Source: Rhodobacter sp. (GTDB lineage Bacteria; Pseudomonadota; Alphaproteobacteria; Rhodobacterales; Rhodobacteraceae). Taken from it: DNA of 53,974 bases. This document shows positions 8,843 to 17,916 of this stretch, in pieces. The notes under the pieces were generated by a model that worked only from the letters and a program-made list of their open reading frames with translations, had not been told where the DNA came from and did not search any database. The DNA is taken from NCBI GenBank assembly GCA_013821825.1, contig PNJK01000018.1:1-53974 (forward strand), read 5' to 3'. Within the stretch, counting starts at the first letter, position 1. Each line of letters begins with the position of its first letter. The translations under genes and the position numbers were made by a program.

Positions 8843-9754
8843 CTAAACCCCGTCCACGTAGCGATAGCCTGCTTCGGCCCGCTCAACCCGACCGATGCCG
8901 CCGGCAGGCAGGTGGAAGCCGATGATCGCGTGGCGGTCTGTCGCAAGCTTGTCGAGGAGTGCCACGCGGGTCGTGGCCGCAAGGTCCATGTCCTGATCCG
9001 ATCCGCTTGCCCATTCCGGCCGCTCGAAAGCGACGTGGTGGTTGGCGATGCAGTCACCCAGCACCATCGCCGGGGTCGGGCCTGAAATCTCGAACGCAAG
9101 GTGGCCGGGCGTGTGGCCGGGGGTGAGGCGGGCAAAGACGCCGGGCAGGGGTTCCTCGCCATCGGTCAGAAGCCGGACCGTATCGGCGATAACGCCCAGC
9201 CGCCGCGCGGCGCCAACCGCGAAGGACGTCCGCGCCTCGCCGATGGTGCTCACGGTGTCGGGGTTGGTCCAGTAGTCGAATTCCGCCTGACCGATCATGT
9301 ATTCGGCATTGGCGAAGACGGGTTCGTCGAAATCGTCCAGCAGGCCCCAGAGATGGTCCGGGTGGCCATGGGTGAAAAGCACATGCGTGATGTCGTCGGC
9401 GGTCAGGCCGATGGCATCCAGCGCTTCGGAGAGTTTCCCGGCACTGGGCTGGAAATCGGGGCCGGAGCCTGCGTCGAAGAGCACGGTGTTGGTGCCGTCA
9501 CGCAAGAGCGTCACGTTGCAGGGCGGCGTCAGCTGGTCGGTCGGAAGCCCGTATTTCGCGACGATGGCCTGCATCTCTTCCTGCGGCATTCCGCCAAGGA
9601 TGAAGTCTCCGGGAAGGACGAGGTTCCCGTCGGAGAGCGTGTCGATCTGGACGCTGCCAAGCGTCAGGGTGCTGGCCGCCCAGATGCGGCGTGGAGCCAG
9701 CGGCATGGCAAGGGCGGCAGCGGTGGCGGTAAGGATCTGGCGGCGGGTCAGCAT
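8843..9754 (-). CDS. SoxH-like periplasmic MBL-fold metallo-hydrolase (Tat-exported)
   Basis: The 303-residue protein begins MLTRRQILTATAAALAMPLA, a twin-arginine signal ending near APRRIWA. Metal ligands of the metallo-beta-lactamase fold are visible as HGHPDH, GHTPGH, LGD and a late GFH. In P. pantotrophus, soxG and soxH encode such proteins at the end of the sox operon and are not needed for thiosulfate oxidation itself. An upstream TTG at 9787 would add 11 residues before the Tat signal and was rejected. It is the last gene of the minus-strand sox operon, 62 bases after soxF. Confidence 0.72.
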   Translation of the reverse strand: MLTRRQILTATAAALAMPLAPRRIWAASTLTLGSVQIDTLSDGNLVLPGDFILGGMPQEEMQAIVAKYGLPTDQLTPPCNVTLLRDGTNTVLFDAGSGPDFQPSAGKLSEALDAIGLTADDITHVLFTHGHPDHLWGLLDDFDEPVFANAEYMIGQAEFDYWTNPDTVSTIGEARTSFAVGAARRLGVIADTVRLLTDGEEPLPGVFARLTPGHTPGHLAFEISGPTPAMVLGDCIANHHVAFERPEWASGSDQDMDLAATTRVALLDKLATDRHAIIGFHLPAGGIGRVERAEAGYRYVDGV

Positions 9755-9816
9755 GGCAGGTATCCGGGAAAGGGGGCAGGCATCCAAGGGTGCCCGCCAG
9801 TTTTGGGGGGAAGGGG

Positions 9817-11076
9817 TCAGCCGAAGATGTCGGCGGTGATCCCGGCATACCAGCCGAGGGATTCCTCGTATGTCGCCTTGCGAAGCGCGGCGTCTTCGCC
9901 GGTTGCCGAGACGAAGCTTTCGACCGAAGCGATCTTTTCCGGGGTGGGTTCGTAAGAGGCCCCGACCTTCACCCCGTCTTCCGGCGCGATCAGCGACCAG
10001 CAGGTGTTGGAGTATTTCGCCGGGAAGGTTTTTGACCCGGTCAACTCGCCCCGGACCGTCATGGCCGCGACCTTGGCCTGACTGTTGGCCGAGAAGCCGG
10101 ATTTCGGCATGTCGCCCTGCGCCGAGCTGTCGCCAAGCACCCAGACGTTTTCGTCCAGCTTCGACTTCATGCTGTCGGGGTGGACCGGGGCCCAGCCCGA
10201 GTCATCGGTCACGCCTGCGAGGGCGGCGATCTTGCCTGCCATCTGGCCGGGGATCACGTTGCAGACGTCGACTTTGGTCACGTCACCGTCGATCACGATT
10301 TCCATGGTGTCGGGTCGAACCTCGACATTTCCGCCGCCGAATTCAGGGCCGATCCAGTCAACCATCCCATCGTAGTGGGTTTGCCAGCCTTCCTCGAACA
10401 GGGCTTGCTTGGAGAACTTGTCCTTGGGGTCCGCGACGATGATCTTGGCGGTCGGGTTCTTTTCCTTCAGAAGATGCGCGACCATGCTGATCCGCTCATA
10501 GGGGCCGGGCGGGCAGCGGTAGGGGTTCGGGGGCGCTACCATGGCGAAGACGCCGCCTTCGGGCATCGCCTCGACCTGGGCTTTCAAAAGCCGGGTCTGT
10601 GGCCCGGCCTTGTAGGCGTGGGGCATGATCTCGGCCGCGTCCAGCGACCAGCCGGGGACCGAGCCATCCTTGAAGTCGATGCCGGGCGACAGGACCAGCC
10701 GGTCATAGGGCAGGACTGTGCCGCCCGCCAGCGTGACGGTCTTCGCGGTGCGGTCGACGGCGGTGGCCATGTCGTTGATCACTGCGACGCCGCCGCCAGC
10801 GAGCTTGTCATAGCCGTGCTGAAGGCTTTCGAACTCGCGGAAGCCGCCGAGGTAGAGGTTGGAGAAGAAACAGGTGGTGTAGATCGGGTTCGCCTCGACC
10901 AGCGTCACCTCGACGGCGCCGTCGCTGTCCTTGGCGATGTAGCGCGCGGCAGTGGCTCCACCTGCGCCGCCGCCGATGACGACAACCTTGGGTCTGGCTT
11001 GCCCCCAGACGGTGGGGGCGGTCAGAAGGGCACTGGCGGCGATGCCGGAGCCCAGAAAGATGCGTCTGTTCAGCAT
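9817..11076 (-). CDS. soxF: SoxF, flavocytochrome c sulfide dehydrogenase-type flavoprotein
   Basis: The 419-residue protein starts with a Tat signal MLNRRIFLGSGIAASALLT. Next comes the FAD dinucleotide fold VVVIGGGAGGATAARYIA, then the FCSD/SQR-type blocks VTLVEANPIYTTCFFSNLYL and VAPPNPYRCPPGPYER, and near the C-terminus VLGDSSAQGDMPKSGFSANS. It is the FAD subunit that, with cytochrome SoxE, can oxidise sulfide in the periplasm. Cys residues in YTTCFF and YRCPPG match the redox-active pair of this family. It lies directly downstream of soxE. Confidence 0.92.
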   Translation of the reverse strand: MLNRRIFLGSGIAASALLTAPTVWGQARPKVVVIGGGAGGATAARYIAKDSDGAVEVTLVEANPIYTTCFFSNLYLGGFREFESLQHGYDKLAGGGVAVINDMATAVDRTAKTVTLAGGTVLPYDRLVLSPGIDFKDGSVPGWSLDAAEIMPHAYKAGPQTRLLKAQVEAMPEGGVFAMVAPPNPYRCPPGPYERISMVAHLLKEKNPTAKIIVADPKDKFSKQALFEEGWQTHYDGMVDWIGPEFGGGNVEVRPDTMEIVIDGDVTKVDVCNVIPGQMAGKIAALAGVTDDSGWAPVHPDSMKSKLDENVWVLGDSSAQGDMPKSGFSANSQAKVAAMTVRGELTGSKTFPAKYSNTCWSLIAPEDGVKVGASYEPTPEKIASVESFVSATGEDAALRKATYEESLGWYAGITADIFG

Positions 11077-11130
11077 TGGGTTCTCCTCTCCGAGGGTCGC
11101 GTGGTCCGGGCGTGGTTGGCCCGCGCTTCG

Positions 11131-11835
11131 CTATTCAAGCGTGGCGAAATAGGCGGCGAGTGCCGCGATTTCTTCGTCGTTCAGGCGGCCGGCCATCATC
11201 TGCATCACCGGATGCGGCCGCAGTTTCTTCTTGTAGGCATGCATGGCGACGACAAAATCTTCGGTCGGCCAACTGGTGATCGAGGGGATGCCCTGGTCGG
11301 AGCCGTCGGCCTGATGGCAGGTCCGGCATTCGGACGAGAGGTATTCGCCGTAGTCCGGATCGCCCTTGAGGGCGGGAGTTTCGGGCGTGAGTTCGGGGGT
11401 GGTCTTCAGTGCGGTGGGCTCGGCCTCGGGGATGTCGCGGGGCTTGTCCGACCAGTCGCGGAGGAAGGCCATGAGATCGGCGCGGGACGTGGGATCCTTC
11501 AGGCCAGGGTAGTTCATCCTGGTGCCCGAGACCAGCTCCCTGGGGTTTTCGATATAGGCGTCAAGGGTTTCCAGCGTCCAGGTCAGACCGTCGCTGCCCA
11601 TGCGCGCCATGGATTTCGAATAGTCGAAATCGGCAAGGCTGGCGGCGCGTCGGCCGAAAAGCCCGTTGAGCTTCGGCCCGACGCGGTGGCTGGCACCCTC
11701 GCCGATCTGGTGGCAGGCCTTGCATTGCCGGTCAAAGAGCGTGGCGCCTTGCTCGGCATCGCCGATCTCCTCGGCCAACGCGGGCGGGGCCGCGAGGGTG
11801 AGGAGAAGGGTTAGGGCAGGCACGGGCCGGGCCAT
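11131..11835 (-). CDS. soxE: SoxE, diheme c-type cytochrome
   Basis: The 234-residue protein has a Sec signal ending ALAEE near residue 22 and two heme-binding motifs, CKACH at 38-42 and CRTCH at 170-174, joined by a Pro/Thr-rich linker. The first half is a cytochrome c2-like domain (GPKLNGLFGRRA) and the second an FCSD cytochrome-subunit-like domain (PVMQMMAGRL). It is the electron acceptor partner of SoxF. Its start lies two bases after the soxD stop. Confidence 0.9.
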   Translation of the reverse strand: MARPVPALTLLLTLAAPPALAEEIGDAEQGATLFDRQCKACHQIGEGASHRVGPKLNGLFGRRAASLADFDYSKSMARMGSDGLTWTLETLDAYIENPRELVSGTRMNYPGLKDPTSRADLMAFLRDWSDKPRDIPEAEPTALKTTPELTPETPALKGDPDYGEYLSSECRTCHQADGSDQGIPSITSWPTEDFVVAMHAYKKKLRPHPVMQMMAGRLNDEEIAALAAYFATLE

Positions 11836-11837
11836 GG

Positions 11838-13127
11838 TCAGGGCCCGAAGGTCGAGAGGTAGGCGATGACGGCGTCACGGTCTTCGGGTTCTTTCAGGCC
11901 GGCAAAGGCCATCTTGGTGCCGGGGGCGAAGGCCTTGGGGTTTTCGAGGAACGAATGCAGAGCGGTTGCGTCCCATACTCCGCCGCCCGCGCCCATCTCG
12001 GCGAGGGTGGCAGAGTAGTTGAAACCCCCGGCCTGAGCCATCGCCGCGCCGATGACGCCGTTCAGCGCCGGGCCGACGGCGGTCTTTGCGCCCTCGCCAA
12101 CCTTGTGGCAGGCGGCGCATTTCTTGAACACGGTCTCGCCGGCGGCGATGAGGGTCGGGTCGGGGGCGCCAGAGGCGGGTTCTGCCGCCGGGGAAACCCC
12201 GGTCGTTTCGGTGGCTGGTTCCGCTGCGGCGGGTTCGGCGGCAGGGGCTTCGGCAGCAGGCTCTGCCGGGGCGACGGTTTTCCCGGTCGCGACCAGCGAG
12301 AGCACAGGCAGCGTGCCTGCGGGTTTACCGTCGGCGTCGCGCGGGGTCACGCTGATCTCGACCGCCCGCTTGGTCACCTCCGGGGCTGCGGTGCGGCAGT
12401 TTTCCATGCAGGGTTCGGCGCGGAAAAGCGAGTATTCGGTTTCCGGCCGGTCGTCGGGGTAGAAGCCGTCGGCGTTCGGCATGACGATTTCGGTGAAGTT
12501 CTCGTGGCTGAGGGTGAAGTCGTCCTCGACCAGACCGTTCGAATAAAGAAGAAAGGCGGTGATCGCGTAGGTGTCGTCGACCGACAGGGTCTGCGCCTGG
12601 CCGAAGGGCATCGAGCGGTGGATGTAGTCGAAGACGGTGGAGAGATAGGGCCAGTAGCTGCCGATTGTCTTGACTGGCCGACGGTCGGTCAGGCTGCCAG
12701 CGCCGCCCGCGAGGACGGGCCAGCTGTCGAGGCCCTCGGCAAAATCGCCGTGGCACGAGGCGCAGTTCTCGGCGAAGACCGCATCTCCGGTCTCGACGTC
12801 GCCCGAGCCCTCGGGAAGGCCGGTGCCATCGGGCAGGACGGCGAGGTCCCAGGCGTCGATCTCTTCCGGCAGGGCAGGGCGGCCAAGGCCGAGAGGGACA
12901 GCTGCCGGGATGACGATGCCGGGATCGGCGGCGGCTTCAGCAACGGGCGTTTCGGCAACGGGCTCGGGCGCTGCCTCCGGGGCCGCTTCGGCGGTGACAA
13001 TGGGCGCGGCCGGTGCCGGTTCGGGCGCGTCCTGGCCGGTGGTGGCGACGACGAAGGCGGCGACGGTGGCGGCCGTGGCCCAGCCGGTGACAAGGAGGAT
13101 CGTCGGGAACTCAGACGATTTCGACAT
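11838..13127 (-). CDS. soxD: SoxD, diheme cytochrome subunit of sulfane dehydrogenase
   Basis: This 429-residue membrane-anchored or exported protein has an N-terminal hydrophobic segment (about 9-28) and an Ala/Glu/Pro-rich linker. The first heme motif is CASCH at 122-126 and the second CAACH at 337-341, separated by a long Ala/Pro/Glu-rich spacer at about 283-325. It takes electrons from the SoxC molybdenum site during oxidation of the SoxY-bound sulfane sulfur. Its start overlaps the end of soxC by 17 bases, which suggests translational coupling. Confidence 0.92.
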   Translation of the reverse strand: MSKSSEFPTILLVTGWATAATVAAFVVATTGQDAPEPAPAAPIVTAEAAPEAAPEPVAETPVAEAAADPGIVIPAAVPLGLGRPALPEEIDAWDLAVLPDGTGLPEGSGDVETGDAVFAENCASCHGDFAEGLDSWPVLAGGAGSLTDRRPVKTIGSYWPYLSTVFDYIHRSMPFGQAQTLSVDDTYAITAFLLYSNGLVEDDFTLSHENFTEIVMPNADGFYPDDRPETEYSLFRAEPCMENCRTAAPEVTKRAVEISVTPRDADGKPAGTLPVLSLVATGKTVAPAEPAAEAPAAEPAAAEPATETTGVSPAAEPASGAPDPTLIAAGETVFKKCAACHKVGEGAKTAVGPALNGVIGAAMAQAGGFNYSATLAEMGAGGGVWDATALHSFLENPKAFAPGTKMAFAGLKEPEDRDAVIAYLSTFGP

Positions 13128-14370
13128 TCTCGACCTCTCCGTCGGCGCGGACCCACCAGACCTGGATGCCGTTGTTGTGGTAGACGTTGTTCAGGCCGCG
13201 GATGTCGCGCAGGGCCTGTTTGGTGGGCTGGACGTAGCCGGTTTCGTCGGTGGCGCGGGACATGATGAACATCTCGGACCCGTCCCAGGTCATGTCGTAG
13301 TGGAACCGCGTCAGCGCCTTTGACCGCGCCTCGCCGGTGATGCGGGCGGGGACCCAGGTCATGCCGCCATCGGTAGAGATATCGACCTGGGTGATGCGGC
13401 CATTGCCGCTCCACGCCAGACCGGTGACGACCAGCGGGCCAGAGCCGTGGCGGATCGGGGCTTGCGGGCTGGGCGAGGTGATGACGGATTTCGCATCCAT
13501 CACCCAGGTCCATTTCCGCGCCCGGCCATCCGGCATCAGGTCGGTGTACTTCGAGGTTTCCTCGCGGCCCTCTACGGCCTGATCATAGACCGCGATCCGG
13601 CGCAGCCATTTGACCCACATGTTGCCTTCCCAGCCGGGGACGACCAGACGGACCGGGTAGCCGTGTTCCTTGCGCAGCGCCTCGCCATTCGCAAAGAAGG
13701 CGACCATCACGTCATCCAGCGCCTTTTCCAGCGGGATCGAGCGGCCGTTCGACGAGGCATCCGCGCCTTCGACATAGACCCACTTGCCGGCCGGCTGCAC
13801 GCCCGCCTCGGCCAGAAGGTCGCGCAGCATGACGCCGGTGTATTCCATGTTGTGGATCATGCCTTGGGTGAACTGGCAGCCCTCGAGCTGCGCCCCGCCC
13901 CATTCCATGCCGCTGTTCGCCGCGCATTCGCAGAAGGCGATGCTGATCTGGCGGGGAAAGCGCAGCAGGTCTTCGAAGGTGAAGACCAAAGGCTTGTCCA
14001 CCAGCCCGTTGATCATCAGCCGGTAGTCCTGCTTGGAAAGTTCAATAGCGCCCGAGTGGTGGCGTTCGAACGCGCAGCCTTGCGGGGTGATCGTGCCTTC
14101 CAGAGCATGGATCGGGGTGAAGTTGATCGAGGAGGCAGTGCTTTCGGTCAGCCATTCCACGTTGCGACGCACGACGTGGGATTCGAACCGGATCGGCATC
14201 CCGTAGGGCGTGGCGTCCACCGGGTCACCGAAGACGCTGGCCCATTCCTGAACCTCGGTGATCAGGGGATCGGGGGTCTGGGCCGTGGCGGCGGTTGCCA
14301 CAAGGCCCGCGCCAGCAGCGGCGGTGCCGGCCAGAAAGGCGCGGCGGCTGGGTGCGGGTTCGTCGGTCAT
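13111..14370 (-). CDS. soxC: SoxC, molybdenum sulfane dehydrogenase subunit
   Basis: The 419-residue protein belongs to the sulfite oxidase family. The Tat signal is APSRRAFLAGTAAAGAG. The molybdopterin-binding Cys lies in CECAANSG (about residue 149), and GCAFERHHSG and NGLVDKPLVF are conserved SoxC blocks. The C-terminal dimerisation domain begins near VKWLRRIAVYD. With SoxD it oxidises the outer sulfane sulfur on SoxY, which allows complete oxidation without sulfur globules. It follows soxB by 17 bases. Confidence 0.95.
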   Translation of the reverse strand: MTDEPAPSRRAFLAGTAAAGAGLVATAATAQTPDPLITEVQEWASVFGDPVDATPYGMPIRFESHVVRRNVEWLTESTASSINFTPIHALEGTITPQGCAFERHHSGAIELSKQDYRLMINGLVDKPLVFTFEDLLRFPRQISIAFCECAANSGMEWGGAQLEGCQFTQGMIHNMEYTGVMLRDLLAEAGVQPAGKWVYVEGADASSNGRSIPLEKALDDVMVAFFANGEALRKEHGYPVRLVVPGWEGNMWVKWLRRIAVYDQAVEGREETSKYTDLMPDGRARKWTWVMDAKSVITSPSPQAPIRHGSGPLVVTGLAWSGNGRITQVDISTDGGMTWVPARITGEARSKALTRFHYDMTWDGSEMFIMSRATDETGYVQPTKQALRDIRGLNNVYHNNGIQVWWVRADGEVENVEIV

Positions 14371-14387
14371 CTGGCGAACGCTCCTTT

Positions 14388-16082
14388 TCAGATTCCGGTC
14401 ACTTTGACCGAGGGGTTGGGCTCCAGCCGGACAGTGCCAAGCTTTCTGATATGCGCTTCGACCAGGTCCCAGATCTGCGGGCCTTCGGTGCCTTCGTTCA
14501 CCGATGCCCAGCCGCCGACGGTGTAGGATTTGCTTGGGTCGATGGCTTCGCCGGTATCGAGAAGCGTCATCTCGGTAATCCGGCTGCCGATGTCCTTCGT
14601 GACGTCGCAGGCAAAGCCCATGCCGCCGACGCGGACCATGTCGCCGCCCTGCTGGTAGTAGGGGTCGGGGTTGAAGATGTTGTCGGCCACGTCTTCGAGG
14701 ACGGTTTTCAGCGTCTCGCCGGTCATCTCGGTGCGGTAGACCTGACCGTAGGTCATGGAAGTGACGTTGTGGATATCCTCACGCGTGATCGCGTCGCCGG
14801 GCAGCAACGAGGCGCCCCAGCGGACGCCGGGGGAGAGGGCGATCTGCACGTCACGCTCGCTGCGGACGGCGTTGCAGATCAGGTCGTCCCAGGTGCCCTG
14901 GAAATTGCCGCGACGGTAGAGGAGGCTTTCGGTGGTGCCGATCTGCTCTTCCAGCTGCGCCTTGAAGGGCGCGCGTTCGGCGTCGATCAGGGCGGCCATC
15001 TCGGGATCGGGGGTGATCACGTCCGAGAAGATCGGGATCAGCTTGTGGCGGAAGCCCATCATCTTGCCGTCCCGCACGTCCAGATCGACGCGAGAGATGA
15101 ACTTGCCGTGGCTGCCGGAGGCGATGAGGATGGTCTGGCCGACCAGCACCGGTTCGGGGATCGCGTCGTGGGTGTGCCCCGTCAGGATCACGTCGATCCC
15201 GGTGACGCGGGAAGCCATCTTCTTGTCGACGTCAAAACCGTTGTGCGACAGGCAGACGACCAGATCGACGCCGGTCGCGCGGACTTCGTCGACGACTTCC
15301 TGCATCCGTTCCTCGCGGATGCCGAATGAGTATTCGGGGAACATCCACTTGGGGTTGGCGATGGGCATATAGGGAAAGGCCTGTCCGATGACGGCGATGC
15401 GCAGGCCGGCCTTTTCGAAGATCTTGTAGGGCTCGAAGGCGGGTTCGTCCCATTCGGCGTCGAAGATGTTGGCACCAAGAAAGGGGAAGGCCAGTTGGGT
15501 CTCGACGATTTCCTTCACGCGTTCGGTGCCAAGGGTCCATTCCCAGTGGCTGGTCATCGCCTCTACGCCAAGCGCGTTCATGACGTTGACGCAGTCCTGC
15601 CCCCTGGTGAGAAGCGAGGACATCGAACCTTGCCAGGTGTCGCCGCCGTCCAGAAGGATGCTGTCGGGCCGCGCGGCGCGGATCGCCTTGACCACGGTGG
15701 CGACGCGGTCCATGCCACCCATCCGGCCATAGGTCTTGCCAAGGGCGGCGAAGTCTTCGTAGGTCAGCGCATAGGCTTCGGGGCTGCCGGGGGCGATCTT
15801 GAACATATCGAGAAAGGCGTTGCCGACCACATGCCACGGCACGCCCTTGGCGTCACCGACGCCGATGTTCCATTCCGGCTCGCGGAACCAGATCGGCTTC
15901 AGCTGGGCGTGGATGTCGGTGATGTGGATCAGCGTGAGGTTGCCGAAATCATCGAACTGCAGAAGCTGGTCCTGGCCAAGTGCCTGCTGGGCGGCCAGAC
16001 GTGACCAGTTGCCAAAGCCGGACCCGCCGTAAATCGCCGAAGCAGCGAGCGAGGCCTGGAGGAATTCGCGCCGGGTGATCAT
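14388..16082 (-). CDS. soxB: SoxB, dimanganese sulfate thiol hydrolase
   Basis: The 564-residue protein is a 5'-nucleotidase-like metallophosphoesterase with a Tat signal (MITRREFLQASLAASAIYGG). Metal-site motifs are ITDIHAQLKP, LLDGGDTWQGS, CLSHNGFDVD and ILTGHTHDAIPEP. It hydrolyses the S-sulfonate on SoxY-bound cysteine and releases sulfate. SoxB is the usual marker of the Sox pathway. A strong hairpin (16164-16195) separates it from soxA upstream. Confidence 0.96.
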   Translation of the reverse strand: MITRREFLQASLAASAIYGGSGFGNWSRLAAQQALGQDQLLQFDDFGNLTLIHITDIHAQLKPIWFREPEWNIGVGDAKGVPWHVVGNAFLDMFKIAPGSPEAYALTYEDFAALGKTYGRMGGMDRVATVVKAIRAARPDSILLDGGDTWQGSMSSLLTRGQDCVNVMNALGVEAMTSHWEWTLGTERVKEIVETQLAFPFLGANIFDAEWDEPAFEPYKIFEKAGLRIAVIGQAFPYMPIANPKWMFPEYSFGIREERMQEVVDEVRATGVDLVVCLSHNGFDVDKKMASRVTGIDVILTGHTHDAIPEPVLVGQTILIASGSHGKFISRVDLDVRDGKMMGFRHKLIPIFSDVITPDPEMAALIDAERAPFKAQLEEQIGTTESLLYRRGNFQGTWDDLICNAVRSERDVQIALSPGVRWGASLLPGDAITREDIHNVTSMTYGQVYRTEMTGETLKTVLEDVADNIFNPDPYYQQGGDMVRVGGMGFACDVTKDIGSRITEMTLLDTGEAIDPSKSYTVGGWASVNEGTEGPQIWDLVEAHIRKLGTVRLEPNPSVKVTGI

Positions 16083-16163
16083 CCCGTTCTCCTTGTCATG
16101 GGATGCCGGTCCAGGTCGCGCAGCCGCGTCGGACGGGAAATCCCGTCTTTCCTTGATTGGGTT

Positions 16164-16195
16164 GGGCGGCCACCGGGGAGGATCGGTGGCCGCCC
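16164..16195 (-). terminator. Strong hairpin in the soxA-soxB gap
   Basis: Perfect 11-base arms GGGCGGCCACC (16164-16174) and GGTGGCCGCCC (16185-16195) enclose a 10-base loop. No U-run follows on the minus strand, so a full stop is unlikely. A partial terminator, or a 3' stabiliser of a soxXYZA transcript, is more plausible. Confidence 0.55.
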
Positions 16196-16202
16196 GGATG
16201 GC

Positions 16203-17066
16203 CTAGTGGCGAACGGAAACGCCCTCGACCGAAAGCCCGTTGCCGCGCGAGGCGACGAACAGTTCCAGCGCCTTGAACTCGTCCGAGTTGGGCTTGAATG
16301 TCTCGGCTCGGGTGTCGCGGACACAACCGACAAAGCGCTGCTGGGCCGACACGATCCCGGCGTCCTTCAGCCGGTAGGTCGGGAAGCCGTTGATCTGCCC
16401 CTGGGACAGGTGGTCGGCGCGGATGTATTTGCCCTGATTGTCCTCGTGGCAATTGGCGCAGGACATCTCAAGCTGGCCGAAGCGGGTGTAATAGAGTTCC
16501 TTGCCCTCTTCCCAGAACGGGGCTGCCGCGCCGTCGATGGCGATGTCGACCGCCATGCCGCGCGACTGCATCGAGATCAGGGCAAGCATGTCCTTCATCT
16601 CGTTGCCGGTCCAGTTCCACGACTCCAGTCCCATGCGTTCGGTCACGCAGGCGTCGATGTAGTTTTCGACCGTCATCAGCGCGCCGGTCTTTTCGTCGAC
16701 ACGCGGGGTGACGGCGCGGAGGCCTGCCATGGATTCAGGACCCTCATGGCATCCCGCACAGCTTTCGCCACCCTTGCCGATGGCCGAATTCCACAGGTCA
16801 AGGCCGCGGTCGACGTAGACCATGCCCGGATTGTCGAAGTCATCGCGCTCCAGGTCGCGGGTTTCGGCTTCGCGGTAGTGCCACCCGGAATAGATGGTGT
16901 CCGTTACCGCCTTGAGGAAGTCAGGAGCGGGTGCGGTGGTCACCATCTCGACGGTGCCATCCTCGGCTTCGATGACAAGTGTGTCCTCGACCGGATCGGC
17001 GGCGACAGCACCCGCAAGGGCCGCCCCGAATGTCAGTGCGATAAGTGACGTGGCTGTGCGGTGCAT
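16203..17066 (-). CDS. soxA: SoxA, diheme cytochrome, L-cysteine S-thiosulfotransferase subunit
   Basis: The 287-residue protein has a Sec signal ending AVAADP. Heme motifs are CAGCH (103-107) and CANCH (203-207). Cys248 in QRFVGCVRDTRAE matches the persulfidated active-site heme ligand of SoxA. With SoxX it joins thiosulfate oxidatively to the SoxY cysteine. The ATG at 17064-17066 is preceded by GGGGAGGA; an in-frame extension to 17144 would put 26 basic residues before the signal peptide and was rejected. Confidence 0.95.
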   Translation of the reverse strand: MHRTATSLIALTFGAALAGAVAADPVEDTLVIEAEDGTVEMVTTAPAPDFLKAVTDTIYSGWHYREAETRDLERDDFDNPGMVYVDRGLDLWNSAIGKGGESCAGCHEGPESMAGLRAVTPRVDEKTGALMTVENYIDACVTERMGLESWNWTGNEMKDMLALISMQSRGMAVDIAIDGAAAPFWEEGKELYYTRFGQLEMSCANCHEDNQGKYIRADHLSQGQINGFPTYRLKDAGIVSAQQRFVGCVRDTRAETFKPNSDEFKALELFVASRGNGLSVEGVSVRH

Positions 17067-17094
17067 GGCTTTATCCTCCCCTTGGCCTGTCCGC

Positions 17095-17424
17095 CTAGCC
17101 GATCGCGATCGGCTTGGTGTCTTCGTAGACCGAGCCGTCGTCATCGTACCAAGTGAACTTGAATTCGCCCGCAGCGTCGATCTTTGCGTCGAATTCGAAG
17201 TATGGGTTGGTCGAGACGGCCGGTTCGATGGCGACGTCGATCACGTTCACCCCGTTCAGGTCGCAGGTGAAGCGGTTGATGATCTGGCGCGGGATCAGGT
17301 TGCCGTCCTTGTCCTTGCGCTGACCGGATTCCATCTTGTGCGAGATCAGGGCCTTGATCGTCACGACCTCGCCGGCGGCGGCGGTTTTCGGGACTTTCAC
17401 CCGGGGTTTGACTTCTTCAACCAT
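17095..17424 (-). CDS. soxZ: SoxZ, sulfur carrier complex partner
   Basis: The 109-residue protein starts MVEEVKPRVKVPKTAAAGEV and contains ISHKMESGQRKD and FTCDLNGVNV, standard SoxZ text. It has no signal peptide and is exported with SoxY as a Tat hitch-hiker. It forms the SoxYZ heterodimer that carries the pathway intermediates. AGGAGAAC precedes the ATG. An open frame upstream to 17667 is a shadow of soxY. Confidence 0.95.
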   Translation of the reverse strand: MVEEVKPRVKVPKTAAAGEVVTIKALISHKMESGQRKDKDGNLIPRQIINRFTCDLNGVNVIDVAIEPAVSTNPYFEFDAKIDAAGEFKFTWYDDDGSVYEDTKPIAIG

Positions 17425-17446
17425 GGTGTTCTCCTGTCTCTTTAAC

Positions 17447-17866
17447 TCAGCCGCCGCAGCCGCCGATTGTGACTTTGACCGTGGCCTGCGCCTGGAGGAT
17501 CGAGCCGTCGGCCATCTTGGCCAGGGCATAGACATCCTGCGTCTTGGCCAGACGGATGCGGGTGGCCGCAAACTGGCGGCCGGCGGCGGGGCCGAAGGTG
17601 AAGGTGGCAACCGCCGGTTCGGGGTTGCCCGAGGCCACCAGCATGATCGCCACCGCGCCGGGGGCATCGATCTCGACGGGCACGGTGTTGCCGTTCTCGG
17701 CGATTTCCGGGGTGGTCAGGGTGATGCCGTCCGTGCCCGGGGTGGCGCCGCCGGTGAATGCGGCGGTCAGCTCTTCCAGGGTGGCGGCGGCGGACAGGCC
17801 GGGCATCGTTGCCAGGAAGATCCCGCCGAGGCCGACCGACAGCGCTTCGCGTCTGTTGAGTTTCAC
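17447..17866 (-). CDS. soxY: SoxY, covalent sulfur carrier
   Basis: The 139-residue protein starts at a GTG (17864-17866) eight bases after AAGGAGA, which decides the start. The Tat-like signal is KLNRREALSVGLGGIFLATM. The flexible C-terminus ends TIGGCGG, and Cys137 is the residue to which the sulfur compound is attached. It is followed by soxZ at a 22-base distance. An ATG at 17920 would add 18 residues without a ribosome site. Confidence 0.94.
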   Translation of the reverse strand: MKLNRREALSVGLGGIFLATMPGLSAAATLEELTAAFTGGATPGTDGITLTTPEIAENGNTVPVEIDAPGAVAIMLVASGNPEPAVATFTFGPAAGRQFAATRIRLAKTQDVYALAKMADGSILQAQATVKVTIGGCGG

Positions 17867-17916
17867 TGAAAGTCTCCTTTGCTGCTGGGGCCGGGTGCTG
17901 GCTGAAGCCGCGGCCG

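Noticed and set aside
8419-8925. 168-residue plus-strand protein
   Set aside because: Only the first 45 residues resemble a protein (YeeE); a frameshift near 8555 shows that the rest is out of frame.
10180-11814. 544-residue open frame opposite soxF and soxE
   Set aside because: A shadow frame of high-GC DNA; the minus-strand genes have heme motifs and a FAD fold.
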